Positions 41,492-50,511 of a stretch of 64,000 nt of DNA are shown here, in pieces. Numbering within the stretch: position 1 is the stretch's first letter; each line of letters opens with the position of its first letter. Source of the stretch: Bacteroidales bacterium UBA5197 (GTDB lineage Bacteria > Bacteroidota > Bacteroidia > Bacteroidales > Lentimicrobiaceae); contig DHVX01000084.1 of NCBI GenBank assembly GCA_002412885.1, positions 70,158-134,157 of the forward strand, written 5' to 3'. The notes under the pieces were generated by a model, which saw only the letters and a list, made by a program, of their open reading frames with translations, ran no database searches and had not been told where the DNA came from. A program made the position numbers and the translations under genes.

Positions 41492-43282
41492 CTACTGACT
41501 CGGCAAAGAAACCTTCCTCAATTGATTAATAACTGCAGTTTCGTAAATTTTCCCAACCGGATACTTCAGGAAATTCTTATCCCAATAAGGCGTCTGGCTA
41601 TAAAACCAGTTAAGAATATCCCACTGGCTTTTCACAAAATCAGGGTTCTTTAATTTATACGCTTCAAAAGCTTTTCTTACTTCCGGATCCCTGTCGAGCA
41701 TCTCGCGGGCCATCGTCTCCATCACATAGGTTTCGCTGTATTCCTTCTGTTCAAAAACGGCATTAAAGAAACCCCATTCCACAAAAGAGCCTGCTGCCAT
41801 CGGTTCAAGAATACCGGCGATAACCTTAGCTGTCCGCTGATTGGTGTGAATAATGGCTGAGCCTGTAGGAAAAACCCTGGTTTCCTCAATATCATCCACT
41901 TCAGTAGTGACCATATGCCGCCCCTCGTTGGGCGTTTTCCTGAAATCAAAATCTCTGAACTTATATGACTTCACTTTTACTTCGGTCGGTTGAGTAAGTA
42001 AGTCCATCTTTATGCCGTGAAGTTTCAGTCTGCTGATAACCTCTGTCCATTCAGCAGGAACAATATACGCATCGGGCAGCATAGTTCCTATAGCGGGAAT
42101 TGTTTTATTGAAGAAGGGCAGTTTCATGGTAACAGGTTTGGTGTTGTCATAAATAAACCAGTCGCCACCCGTCAAATCGCTTTTAATGTTTTTATAATCA
42201 AAGCCTTCGAAATCAACCATAGTACTGTCGGTTTTGCTGGTAACCCATTTAAGGATATATTCCTGTTTTCTGAAAGCCGGCGAAGCGGTTGATTTGTCGG
42301 CCATATCAATCAGGGTTTTCAGTGATTCGGCCTGATGGTTGACAATAAACAAGGTATGAACCAGCATTTGGATGGTAGCATCCACCCTGGTTTTGTAATC
42401 CTTAAGCATATGTGTTTCAATAAGCAGGGCCGGGCGGTTCTGCAAAGCAGCATAACCCTGCGAAATCATTGGAGGAGCAGCGCCGGTGCGAAGTCCGCTG
42501 CGTGGATCGTGCCAGTTGCGGAACTGCACATAAGGAAATATCGGGAAACCGCTTTCCTTCATCTTCGAAGTGATTCTAGGCTCATAAATGTTCTTCAGCC
42601 ATCGGGTAATCCCCGACTCAAGGGTTCCGTAAACCTCGGTATCATAAGTGAGTGCATATTGAAAATCGGCGCCGTCGGTGGTATGGATATCCACAAAGAA
42701 TTCGGGCAACCATTTGCTGAACATTACTAGCCAATGCTGCATTTCCGGAGCATCTGCCTTAAGGAAATCGCGGTTCAGATTGAGATTGGTGGCATTGGTA
42801 CGCCAGCCCATTTCATCCGGGCCATTCTGGTTGATGCGGTTATAGGGCCCCAACCTTTCGTGTCCGTCAACATTTAAGATGGGAATAAACAGAATGCTTG
42901 AGTTCTCAAGTAAATCCTTGTGTTTTCGGTGAATCAGCATATCGCGAAGCAAAACCAGCATGGCATCTTTTCCGTCGGGTTCCCCCGGATGGATACATGC
43001 CTGAATCAGCGTGATCACCCTTCCTTTTGCCCTGATGGCATCAGGGCTGGTCAATCCGTCGCGATCAATAATCATCATCGGAATCGATCTCCCTTGCGGA
43101 CTTTGGCCTAAATTTGTCATTGATGCAATTGGCGATGAAGAAGCCAGGCGGTTGCAGAATTCTATGGTTTCGTTGTATCCGGGAGTTTTCTTAAATTCTG
43201 ATTGTTCGTAATAGGTTCTCCAGTCCTGGGCGCTTAGGCTGAAAGAGATTGTTACAAGTATAAGGATAAGAAATCTGTTCAT
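41492..43282 (-). CDS. Exported M14-family zinc carboxypeptidase
   Basis: The 596-aa protein has a signal peptide ending SLSAQ and an N-terminal M14 peptidase domain. Zinc ligands are His98 and Glu101 in CIHPGEPDGK and His200 in VDIHTTDG. The segment LNVDGHERLGPYNRINQNGP and the asparagine/arginine pair LNLNRDF match the family substrate pocket. A C-terminal region of about 250 residues adds a beta-rich domain of unknown role. It should trim C-terminal residues from peptides in the periplasm or outside the cell. It is a monocistronic gene divergent from the TonB-dependent receptor at 43493, so peptide degradation and uptake may be linked. Confidence 0.87.
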   Translation of the reverse strand: MNRFLILILVTISFSLSAQDWRTYYEQSEFKKTPGYNETIEFCNRLASSSPIASMTNLGQSPQGRSIPMMIIDRDGLTSPDAIRAKGRVITLIQACIHPGEPDGKDAMLVLLRDMLIHRKHKDLLENSSILFIPILNVDGHERLGPYNRINQNGPDEMGWRTNATNLNLNRDFLKADAPEMQHWLVMFSKWLPEFFVDIHTTDGADFQYALTYDTEVYGTLESGITRWLKNIYEPRITSKMKESGFPIFPYVQFRNWHDPRSGLRTGAAPPMISQGYAALQNRPALLIETHMLKDYKTRVDATIQMLVHTLFIVNHQAESLKTLIDMADKSTASPAFRKQEYILKWVTSKTDSTMVDFEGFDYKNIKSDLTGGDWFIYDNTKPVTMKLPFFNKTIPAIGTMLPDAYIVPAEWTEVISRLKLHGIKMDLLTQPTEVKVKSYKFRDFDFRKTPNEGRHMVTTEVDDIEETRVFPTGSAIIHTNQRTAKVIAGILEPMAAGSFVEWGFFNAVFEQKEYSETYVMETMAREMLDRDPEVRKAFEAYKLKNPDFVKSQWDILNWFYSQTPYWDKNFLKYPVGKIYETAVINQLRKVSLPSQ

Positions 43283-43456
43283 TATTAATTGTATTATGGT
43301 GAGCTTGCAAATTTAGTTAAATTGACAGGGCATACTAATCCGGTGAAAAATTGCCTTATTGTTAATTTTTAGTTAAAAGTTGCAGGTTTGCCGATGAACC
43401 TGTGTCAAAATGCTGTTAAACATGTTTTTGCTGGTTACTTAACAATCATAAACCTT

Positions 43457-43464
43457 TACTTTTG
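43457..43464 (+). promoter_or_regulatory. Predicted Bacteroidota -7 box (TACTTTTG)
   Basis: This is an exact TAnnTTTG match 29 bp upstream of the TonB-dependent receptor ATG. TTTG at 43427-43430 is 26 bp upstream of it, which is longer than the usual 19-21 bp spacing. Confidence 0.4.
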
Positions 43465-43492
43465 CACGCCTTAAAAACCTTATTCTGTTAAA

Positions 43493-45979
43493 ATGAAGAT
43501 CAACTCTCTCTTACTCGTACTTACTTTATCAGCAGTTACTGCATTTGTTCCTGCACCAACCAACGCACAGGGCCGGACACAGGGCGGTGGTTCAGAGGCA
43601 GTTCGTCCGGCTATTGGAATATTAAAAGGACAGATTCTTGATGCAGTTTCCAATCAACCTATAGAATACAGTACAATTGCGTTGTTTCAAATGCGTGACA
43701 GTGCTGTTTCCGGGGGTACAATTACTGATCCCAAAGGTAACTTCAAGGTTGAACAGATTCCTGCTGGAAGATACAATGTCAGGGTGCAGTTTATGGGTTA
43801 TGAGACAATGATAATTAAAGATATCGCATTCAGACCTGCCGAACCAGAAGTCAATCTGGGAACCATAAAACTTAAGCCATCAGCTTCAAGTCTTGCCGGA
43901 GTTGAAGTCACTGCAGAGCGGGAAATGATGGTAAGTAATCTCGACAAAAAGATAATCAATGTTGATAAAAGCATTGCTTCCATAGGTGGTTCTGCAGTGG
44001 ATGTTATGCAGAATATCCCTTCGGTTTCGGTTGACGCCGATGGAAATGTAAGTCTTCGCGGAAGCGATAATATTACCATTCTTGTAGATGGGAAACCTAC
44101 AGGCCTTGCCGAAATCAGCAGTGGTGACCTGCTTCAGCAGATTCCTGCTTCATCCATTGAAAGTGTTGAAATTATAACCAATCCTTCTGTACGCTATGAT
44201 CCCGAAGGAACATCGGGAATCATAAATATTGTATTGAAAAAGCGCAGCCTTCAGGGATTGAATGGACTGGTTTCTTTTACAGCCGGAACCGGAGACAGAT
44301 ACAATACATCAATAAATCTAAACTACCGGAAAGATAAATTCAACGTATTTGCAGGTTATGATAATCGCCTTGGAAGATTTAATTCAACCGGAGTTACAGA
44401 AAGAAATACTTTTAATGATGAAGGAAGTACTTTGCTGCTTCAGAACCAGGTTATGAAGAACCGGCGTGATATGCACAACGTGAACACTGGTATCGATTAC
44501 CAGCTTAATGATTTCAATACCCTGTCATTTAATTTTAAAATAAGGCAGATGACATTCGGCAACGAAGGTGACAACAGATCTTACACATTTAACGAAGCAC
44601 TTGATACCCTTCGCAATTTCAATCGATTCAGCGAGAGTGAAAGAAACATAAAGTCATATAATTACACAGTTTCCTATAAGCGAACCTATGCTACCAAAGG
44701 CAAAGAACTGACAGCCGATTTCATTATCAACGACAATAAAATGAATGGCAATCAGGACATAGTTCAGACAGAATACACGCCAGGCTTTAATCCGGATCAA
44801 CCATCGCTGCAGCGTTCCACCTCGCGAAACACAAACATGATGTATGTTGCTCAGGCAAATTTTGCTTTGCCAATGTTGAATGGAGGCCGTATAGAAACCG
44901 GATTTAAAAGTTCGTTAAAGGACATTACCATGCGAAACGGATTATCAGACTTCAATTACCCGGTTAATGACTGGATATTTAACGAATCGGCCATAAACAA
45001 CTTTGATTATTTCGAACAGATTCACGCAGTTTATGGCATTTATTCCGCTTCATTTAAAAATCTAAAGTATCAGGCGGGATTAAGGGCAGAGCAACTGATA
45101 TCGGAATCAGATATTATTCAGGCAAACGATCAGTTTGATCTTTCTTACCTGAGCTTATTTCCATCGGTACATATGGTTTATGAGCTGACCAAAACCCAGC
45201 AGATGTCGGTGAGTTACAGCAGGCGTATTCGCAGACCCGATAATCGGCAGTTGAATCCTTATGTTGATTATTCAGACTCACTAAACATCAGGTATGGCAA
45301 TCCAAAACTGAAACCCGAATTTGTAAATTCTTATGAACTGGGCTGGTCGAATTTCTGGGGAAAGAATTCGGTTAATGCTACTTTGTTTTACAGACAAACG
45401 GTGGGAGTCATCAATCACATTACCAGGCTCGAATCTCCGGGAGTTACAGCAACCACCTATGAAAACCTGAACAACGGAAAATCATATGGAATTGAGTTGA
45501 TTGGCAGCCGGGAATTTGCCAAATGGATGAAAACAAACCTAAATGTCTCCTTCTTCCGCAGCGAAATTGATGGCAGCCAAACACTTGGCATTGAAGGGTC
45601 GGAAAGTTTTGAATGGATGGCCAAACTAAATCTGAATTTCCCTATTCGTAAAGACCTGAATCTGAGTCTGGCAGGCAATTATAATTCTCCAAGAACGATG
45701 GCTCAGGGAAAAATGAAAGAGGTTTATTTTGCCGATGTAGCTGTAAGGTATGATTTTATGAAAAATAAAGCTTCATTGAGTTTCAGGGTCAGCGATATTT
45801 TTGACTCACGGCGATTCGACGGTGAGACCTGGGGAGAAGGATTTAACATTAAAATGAACCGCAAAATGGAATCCCGGGTAGCTTATCTTGGATTTACTTA
45901 CAGAATAAACAACTATAACCGTCAGCGGGAACGCGACCGCAACAATCAGAATGGTGAAATGGAGATGGAAGAATTCTGA
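43493..45979 (+). CDS. TonB-dependent outer-membrane receptor (non-SusC type)
   Basis: The 828-aa protein has a signal peptide ending TNAQG. A CarboxypepD_reg-like domain (about 44-130; LKGQILDAVSNQPIEYSTIALF) precedes a plug (about 140-245; GGSAVDVMQNIPSVSVDADG, RGSDNITILVDGKPTG, ASSIESVEIITNPSVRYDPEG). The beta-barrel belongs to the Omp_beta-barrel_3/FecA-like group with TFYR at its end. This type is often linked to peptide, siderophore or metal uptake and has no SusD partner. The divergent neighbour is the M14 peptidase, so peptide import is plausible. The C-terminal Glu-rich EMEMEEF tail is unusual. Confidence 0.88.
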   Translation: MKINSLLLVLTLSAVTAFVPAPTNAQGRTQGGGSEAVRPAIGILKGQILDAVSNQPIEYSTIALFQMRDSAVSGGTITDPKGNFKVEQIPAGRYNVRVQFMGYETMIIKDIAFRPAEPEVNLGTIKLKPSASSLAGVEVTAEREMMVSNLDKKIINVDKSIASIGGSAVDVMQNIPSVSVDADGNVSLRGSDNITILVDGKPTGLAEISSGDLLQQIPASSIESVEIITNPSVRYDPEGTSGIINIVLKKRSLQGLNGLVSFTAGTGDRYNTSINLNYRKDKFNVFAGYDNRLGRFNSTGVTERNTFNDEGSTLLLQNQVMKNRRDMHNVNTGIDYQLNDFNTLSFNFKIRQMTFGNEGDNRSYTFNEALDTLRNFNRFSESERNIKSYNYTVSYKRTYATKGKELTADFIINDNKMNGNQDIVQTEYTPGFNPDQPSLQRSTSRNTNMMYVAQANFALPMLNGGRIETGFKSSLKDITMRNGLSDFNYPVNDWIFNESAINNFDYFEQIHAVYGIYSASFKNLKYQAGLRAEQLISESDIIQANDQFDLSYLSLFPSVHMVYELTKTQQMSVSYSRRIRRPDNRQLNPYVDYSDSLNIRYGNPKLKPEFVNSYELGWSNFWGKNSVNATLFYRQTVGVINHITRLESPGVTATTYENLNNGKSYGIELIGSREFAKWMKTNLNVSFFRSEIDGSQTLGIEGSESFEWMAKLNLNFPIRKDLNLSLAGNYNSPRTMAQGKMKEVYFADVAVRYDFMKNKASLSFRVSDIFDSRRFDGETWGEGFNIKMNRKMESRVAYLGFTYRINNYNRQRERDRNNQNGEMEMEEF

Positions 45980-46051
45980 TCTGGTATAATCATGTATTGA
46001 TATAAAAACATGCAACACCGGAAGAAGATCACTTTAATGAAGTTATATGAG

Positions 46052-46085
46052 GGGAGCAATCAGTATTGATTATTCCCTTTTTTTT
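46052..46085 (+). terminator. Rho-independent terminator after the TonB-dependent receptor
   Basis: GGGA-GC-AATCA pairs with TGATT-AT-TCCC around a GTAT loop, and eight T residues follow. Confidence 0.78.
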
Positions 46086-46156
46086 ATTTAAAATCTATAG
46101 CCGCATAGAAATGATTTTTTTCTGAATTTCTTATAAAAATTGGCTTTATTTGTTTT

Positions 46157-46164
46157 TAATTTTG
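46157..46164 (+). promoter_or_regulatory. Predicted Bacteroidota -7 box (TAATTTTG)
   Basis: An exact TAnnTTTG match lies 27 bp upstream of the propeller histidine kinase start. Confidence 0.4.
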
Positions 46165-46190
46165 AACAATGTTTACCAGTGTAAGATAAA

Positions 46191-49157
46191 ATGATAAAAA
46201 GAGCACTTCTGATAATCATTATTTTCATTTCGGGTACTGTTTTGTATGCTCAGAAACCTGTATTCAGGCACTATTCAGTAAATGAGGGCTTGCCAAGTTC
46301 AGAGGTCTACCACATTACTCAGGATTCGAAGGGCTATATATGGATAGCCACTAATATGGGAGTGAGTAGATATAACGGAAAGGAATTCAGGAATTACGAC
46401 ATACAGGATGGCCTGCCTGAAAATACTGTTTTTGAAGTATATGAAGATGAAACAGGGCGGGTATGGTTTATTGGGTTTCCTTTTCAATTGGCATACTTCA
46501 AAAACGATTCAATAATTCCATATAAATTCAACAGTGTCCTTCGCATGATTGCAGGCAAAGGGGCTGTGCCGGTAAAAAAGTCATTCAGGGTAGATAAAGA
46601 GGATAATGTTGTTTTTAGTTTTTTGAGAGAAGGGAAGATTCTTCAATTATCAAAAAGTGGAGATCTGACTACCCTTTATGATATAAATTTGAAATTGTAT
46701 AATACTGCCATAGCATCTATCAATGATCATTTATTTGCTTTTCAAAAAGGGGATTCTGGGGAAGATATTTTAATAAATATTGACTTTCTAAAAAATGGGA
46801 AAGAGATAAAAATAGAAAAATCAAAAAAGTATTCTCATGGAAATGTAATAGTTGACAGAACCATAGATGGTATTATCTTTTTTGCTCAAAATGAGAATTT
46901 GTGCTTAATTCATCCAGATGGGAGATATAAATCATTTGATCTTAAGGATAGGATATTTTGGATAAGTGTTCATGATGATGGATCACTTTTCGTTGGTAAA
47001 GAAATTGCTGGTGTTGAGAAGTATAATATTAGTTCTATTGAAAATGGATTTATTGATAAATATCTCGATACTTATTCAGTAACATCTGTTTTTATAGATA
47101 ATGAGGGGGGGAAATGGTTTTCAACTATCGAAAATGGAATTTTTTACCTTTCAAACGAAGGATTCTATTCATATACTAAGTCAGAAGACCTTTCAGGAGA
47201 TAATGTTAAGTACGTTGAGTTATTTGATGATAAAATCTATTTAGGATTAGCAAATAATTCGTTTAGTTATATAGAAAAAAATAAAGTGAAGGTCATCAAA
47301 GATATTGATTCAAATCTCAAACAAATTAAGTTATTAAAATCATTTAAAAATAAGCTATTGTGGATAATAACGGATGATTATGTATATTCTTTTGATAAAA
47401 ATGTTTATAAGAAATTTATAAATAATTTCAAAAGAATTGATATTAATTCAAGGGGCAGCAGATCTATCTTCAACGTTAAAGATATTTATCCGATAAGCGA
47501 ATCAGAGATCCTTCTGGGCGAAGCCAGAGGTTTATCAATCTTAAAAGACGGGGATGTAATTTATAACTCCTTTTATAATGATAACGTTGAGTTACGGATA
47601 GAATCCATTGAACGCGAAACTGACAGCTCCTTTTTATTGGGGTCTTTGAACGGATTGTGGAGGTTTACCGGAAGCAGATATGAATTTCTTGGTGTTGGCA
47701 GTCCTCTCCTTAAGCAGCGGATTACCGACATTGTTGCGTTTGGCGAAAAGGATAAATATATACTCGGAACTAAAGGCTCGGGGCTGGTTGTAAGTATGAA
47801 CGATACCATAAAGCAAATTTCAAGATTGAAAGGATTGTCATCTAATTCAATAACATCGCTCTTGATCACAGGCAATGACCTGTGGGTTGGCACTAATAGC
47901 GGACTAAATCTGATTGATATCAGGGACATTGGAAAGGCGAATCCAAATATTGTTGTATTTAAAAAGGAGCAAGGGCTTATTTCAAATGAGATAAATCAGC
48001 TGGCGGGGAATAAAGACTACATATATATTGCAACCAACGCAGGTTTAACGGTGTTTGACAGAAAGAAACACAATCCGGTTAAGTATGTACCTCCGGTTTA
48101 TATCAATTCAGTCAGTATCATGAAAAGAGACACACTGGTTGCTGACAATTACCGGTTATTGTACAATCAGAACTTTATTACAATTTCTTATTATGGAATA
48201 TCATTCCGCGATGGTGGCAACCTGCTCTATAAGTACCGCCTGAAAGGTTTGAGTGATGATTGGGTGACAACCAATAATCTTGAAGTTGAATATGCATTCC
48301 TTCCTCCCGGAGATTACAGATTTGAAGTGATCGCCATAAATTCCGATGGTATTGAAAGCTCTGCACCGGCAGTATTGAATTTCGTTATTTTATCTCCATT
48401 CTGGAAAACATGGTGGTTTATCTTATTGTCTGTTCTTGCAATTATTGCGGGCTCCTTTATGTTTTACTCTTATCGGCTTCGGCAGATAAAAAAGGAACAT
48501 GCTCTGCAAAACGACACCAATTGGTACCGGCAACAATCCCTTACCCGTCAGATGGATCCGCATTTTGTTTTCAACACACTGAACAGCATTCAGTCATACA
48601 TCATTAAAAATGACAGGATGGCTTCATCGCAATACCTCTCAAAGTTTGCCAAATTAATGAGACTGATTCTCAATAATTCACAAAAACAAGCTGTGCCTTT
48701 GAGCAATGAAATTGCAGCCTTGAATCTATACATGGAACTGGAATCCCTTCGATTTCAGCAAAAATTTGAATTCAGTATTAAGTGCGATTCTTCCGTAGAT
48801 ACTGAAGCCAGCTTTATCCCGGCATTTCTGATTCAGCCATTTATCGAAAATGCAATCTGGCATGGAATAATGGGGCTGAAAACCATTGGGATCATTAGCG
48901 TTAATTTCACAAAAGTTGCCGGACAACTTATCTGTACAATTGAAGACAATGGCATTGGCCGTGAAAAATCAAAAGCGATGAAGTCGGAAACAGAAAAAGC
49001 CAGAAAGTCGCTTGGCATTTCCCTTGTTGAGTCACGTTTGAACCTGCTGAATAACTTCTATGGAGTAGATATGAAAGTCGTTTTTACCGATTTGTATGCT
49101 GATGATAAAACGCCTGCCGGAACCCGGGTAGTAATTAATCTCCCCATCATCAATTAG
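46191..49157 (+). CDS. Two-component-propeller sensor kinase of the LytS/YehU type
   Basis: The 988-aa protein has a signal peptide ending LYAQK and an exported seven-bladed propeller pair (about 22-640) built of Reg_prop-like repeats. These include GLPSSEVYHITQDSKGYIWIAT, LPENTVFEVYEDETGRVWF and LKGLSSNSITSLLITGNDLWVGT. A Y_Y_Y domain (about 665-735) follows, then one transmembrane helix (about 742-764) and a His_kinase domain with phosphoacceptor His791 in QMDPHFVFNTLNSIQSYI. A GHKL ATPase domain (IQPFIENAIWHGI, DNGIGREKS, GISLVESRLNLL) ends the chain. The usual LytTR response regulator is not encoded next to it. The middle third (about 46600-47500) is clearly more AT-rich than the ends. 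It meets the symporter gene tail to tail with two bases between. Confidence 0.88.
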   Translation: MIKRALLIIIIFISGTVLYAQKPVFRHYSVNEGLPSSEVYHITQDSKGYIWIATNMGVSRYNGKEFRNYDIQDGLPENTVFEVYEDETGRVWFIGFPFQLAYFKNDSIIPYKFNSVLRMIAGKGAVPVKKSFRVDKEDNVVFSFLREGKILQLSKSGDLTTLYDINLKLYNTAIASINDHLFAFQKGDSGEDILINIDFLKNGKEIKIEKSKKYSHGNVIVDRTIDGIIFFAQNENLCLIHPDGRYKSFDLKDRIFWISVHDDGSLFVGKEIAGVEKYNISSIENGFIDKYLDTYSVTSVFIDNEGGKWFSTIENGIFYLSNEGFYSYTKSEDLSGDNVKYVELFDDKIYLGLANNSFSYIEKNKVKVIKDIDSNLKQIKLLKSFKNKLLWIITDDYVYSFDKNVYKKFINNFKRIDINSRGSRSIFNVKDIYPISESEILLGEARGLSILKDGDVIYNSFYNDNVELRIESIERETDSSFLLGSLNGLWRFTGSRYEFLGVGSPLLKQRITDIVAFGEKDKYILGTKGSGLVVSMNDTIKQISRLKGLSSNSITSLLITGNDLWVGTNSGLNLIDIRDIGKANPNIVVFKKEQGLISNEINQLAGNKDYIYIATNAGLTVFDRKKHNPVKYVPPVYINSVSIMKRDTLVADNYRLLYNQNFITISYYGISFRDGGNLLYKYRLKGLSDDWVTTNNLEVEYAFLPPGDYRFEVIAINSDGIESSAPAVLNFVILSPFWKTWWFILLSVLAIIAGSFMFYSYRLRQIKKEHALQNDTNWYRQQSLTRQMDPHFVFNTLNSIQSYIIKNDRMASSQYLSKFAKLMRLILNNSQKQAVPLSNEIAALNLYMELESLRFQQKFEFSIKCDSSVDTEASFIPAFLIQPFIENAIWHGIMGLKTIGIISVNFTKVAGQLICTIEDNGIGREKSKAMKSETEKARKSLGISLVESRLNLLNNFYGVDMKVVFTDLYADDKTPAGTRVVINLPIIN

Positions 49158-49159
49158 AC

Positions 49160-50428
49160 TCAGACATTCAGCTTTTCTCCTTCTGATCTGGCAATAACTA
49201 CTGCGGCGCAGGTATCTCCATAAACATTTACTGCAGTGCGAAACATGTCCAGGATGCGGTCAACGGCAAGTATCAAACCTATGCCTTCAAGTGGAAGCCC
49301 AACTGCATTCAGAACAATTGTCATCATAACCAATCCTGCCATAGGAATGCCTGCTGCTCCGATGGCTGCAAGCAATGCAGTTACCACCACAATCATCTGC
49401 TGTCCTATGCTTAAGTCAATTCCATATGCCTGAGCTATAAAAATTACCGCAATGCATTCATAAAGCGCAGTGCCATCCATGTTGATGGTGGCTCCCAATG
49501 GCAATGTAAAGCTTGTAATTTTTGTGGAAACACCATCCTTTGTTTCAATGGCATCCATTGTCAGAGGCAGGGTAGCGCTTGAAGATGATGTGGAAAATGC
49601 TGTCAATAATGGGGTTGACATATTTTTGAGATGCCTTATCGGATTGATTCGTGCAAGCATCAGAATTAAATTCATGGTTATCTGGCTGTGAATAAATAGC
49701 GCCAGCACAACTGTAAGCATATACAGGCCCATGCGCGAAAAAACCTGAGTAAGCGCTGCCGTATCGCTCGCATAGCGCGAAATTACGGTTGCAATAATTG
49801 CAAAAACACCCAATGGAGTTAGTTTAATAACTGCCATGGTTATCTTCATCATCACATCAAATAACGATTCGAAGAGGTTGTGTATTACCTTTTGATGTTG
49901 CGGAGTCGACAGGTTGGTAAAGAAACCGAAAATGATCGTAAAAAATATGATGGGCAGCATATCTCCTTTTGCCATGGATCCAAATACATTTTCAGGAATT
50001 GCACCCAGCAAAAGTTGCCCCAGCGATTGTTCTGCAGCCGGCACATTTTCAACCGACTCGGCCAATGAAAGGTCTGCTCCCACGCCTGGGCTGATGATAT
50101 TTACCAATGCCAAACCCAGCAAAATTGCCAAAAGGCTGGTGATCATGTAGAATCCTATAGTTTTAAATCCTAGTCTTCCCAGACTCTCAGGGCTTCCGAT
50201 GCCGGCAATGCCTGTAATGATTGAGCTTACAATTAATGGGATAATTACCATTTTCAGAAGTTTCAGAAAAAGGTCGCCCATCCAGCTTATCCAGACAACG
50301 TAGGGTGTTAAATAAATGCCAAACAGAGTACCGGCAATAAGTGCAATCAGTATTTGCCAGTGCAGATCAGTTCTCTTTATAATTTTCCACATGTCTTCAG
50401 AATGGGATTTGTGATGATTCATTTGCAA
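49160..50428 (-). CDS. Dicarboxylate/amino acid:cation symporter (DAACS family)
   Basis: The 422-aa inner-membrane transporter belongs to the GltP/DctA family. Family features visible are LKMVIIPLIVSSIITGIAGIG, the serine-rich hairpin motif AFSTSSSSATLPLTM, the cation-binding helix FTLPLGATINMDGTALYECIAVIFIAQAYG, and VDRILDMFRTAVNVYGD near the end. Hairpin and helix order is normal and no ligand residue appears lost. It should import glutamate, aspartate or C4-dicarboxylates with protons or sodium. It is monocistronic and convergent with the sensor kinase. Confidence 0.92.
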   Translation of the reverse strand: MQMNHHKSHSEDMWKIIKRTDLHWQILIALIAGTLFGIYLTPYVVWISWMGDLFLKLLKMVIIPLIVSSIITGIAGIGSPESLGRLGFKTIGFYMITSLLAILLGLALVNIISPGVGADLSLAESVENVPAAEQSLGQLLLGAIPENVFGSMAKGDMLPIIFFTIIFGFFTNLSTPQHQKVIHNLFESLFDVMMKITMAVIKLTPLGVFAIIATVISRYASDTAALTQVFSRMGLYMLTVVLALFIHSQITMNLILMLARINPIRHLKNMSTPLLTAFSTSSSSATLPLTMDAIETKDGVSTKITSFTLPLGATINMDGTALYECIAVIFIAQAYGIDLSIGQQMIVVVTALLAAIGAAGIPMAGLVMMTIVLNAVGLPLEGIGLILAVDRILDMFRTAVNVYGDTCAAVVIARSEGEKLNV

Positions 50429-50475
50429 ACATAAACATGTCTGCTGGTTTGCTGTCTATCTGATGCTAATTTTCT

Positions 50476-50483
50476 TAATTTTG
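50476..50483 (+). promoter_or_regulatory. Predicted Bacteroidota -7 box (TAATTTTG)
   Basis: An exact TAnnTTTG match lies 29 bp upstream of the BNR-repeat protein ATG in the divergent region shared with the symporter. Confidence 0.4.
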
Positions 50484-50511
50484 ATGAAGCCAAATTACAA
50501 ATTCTTTCGCG

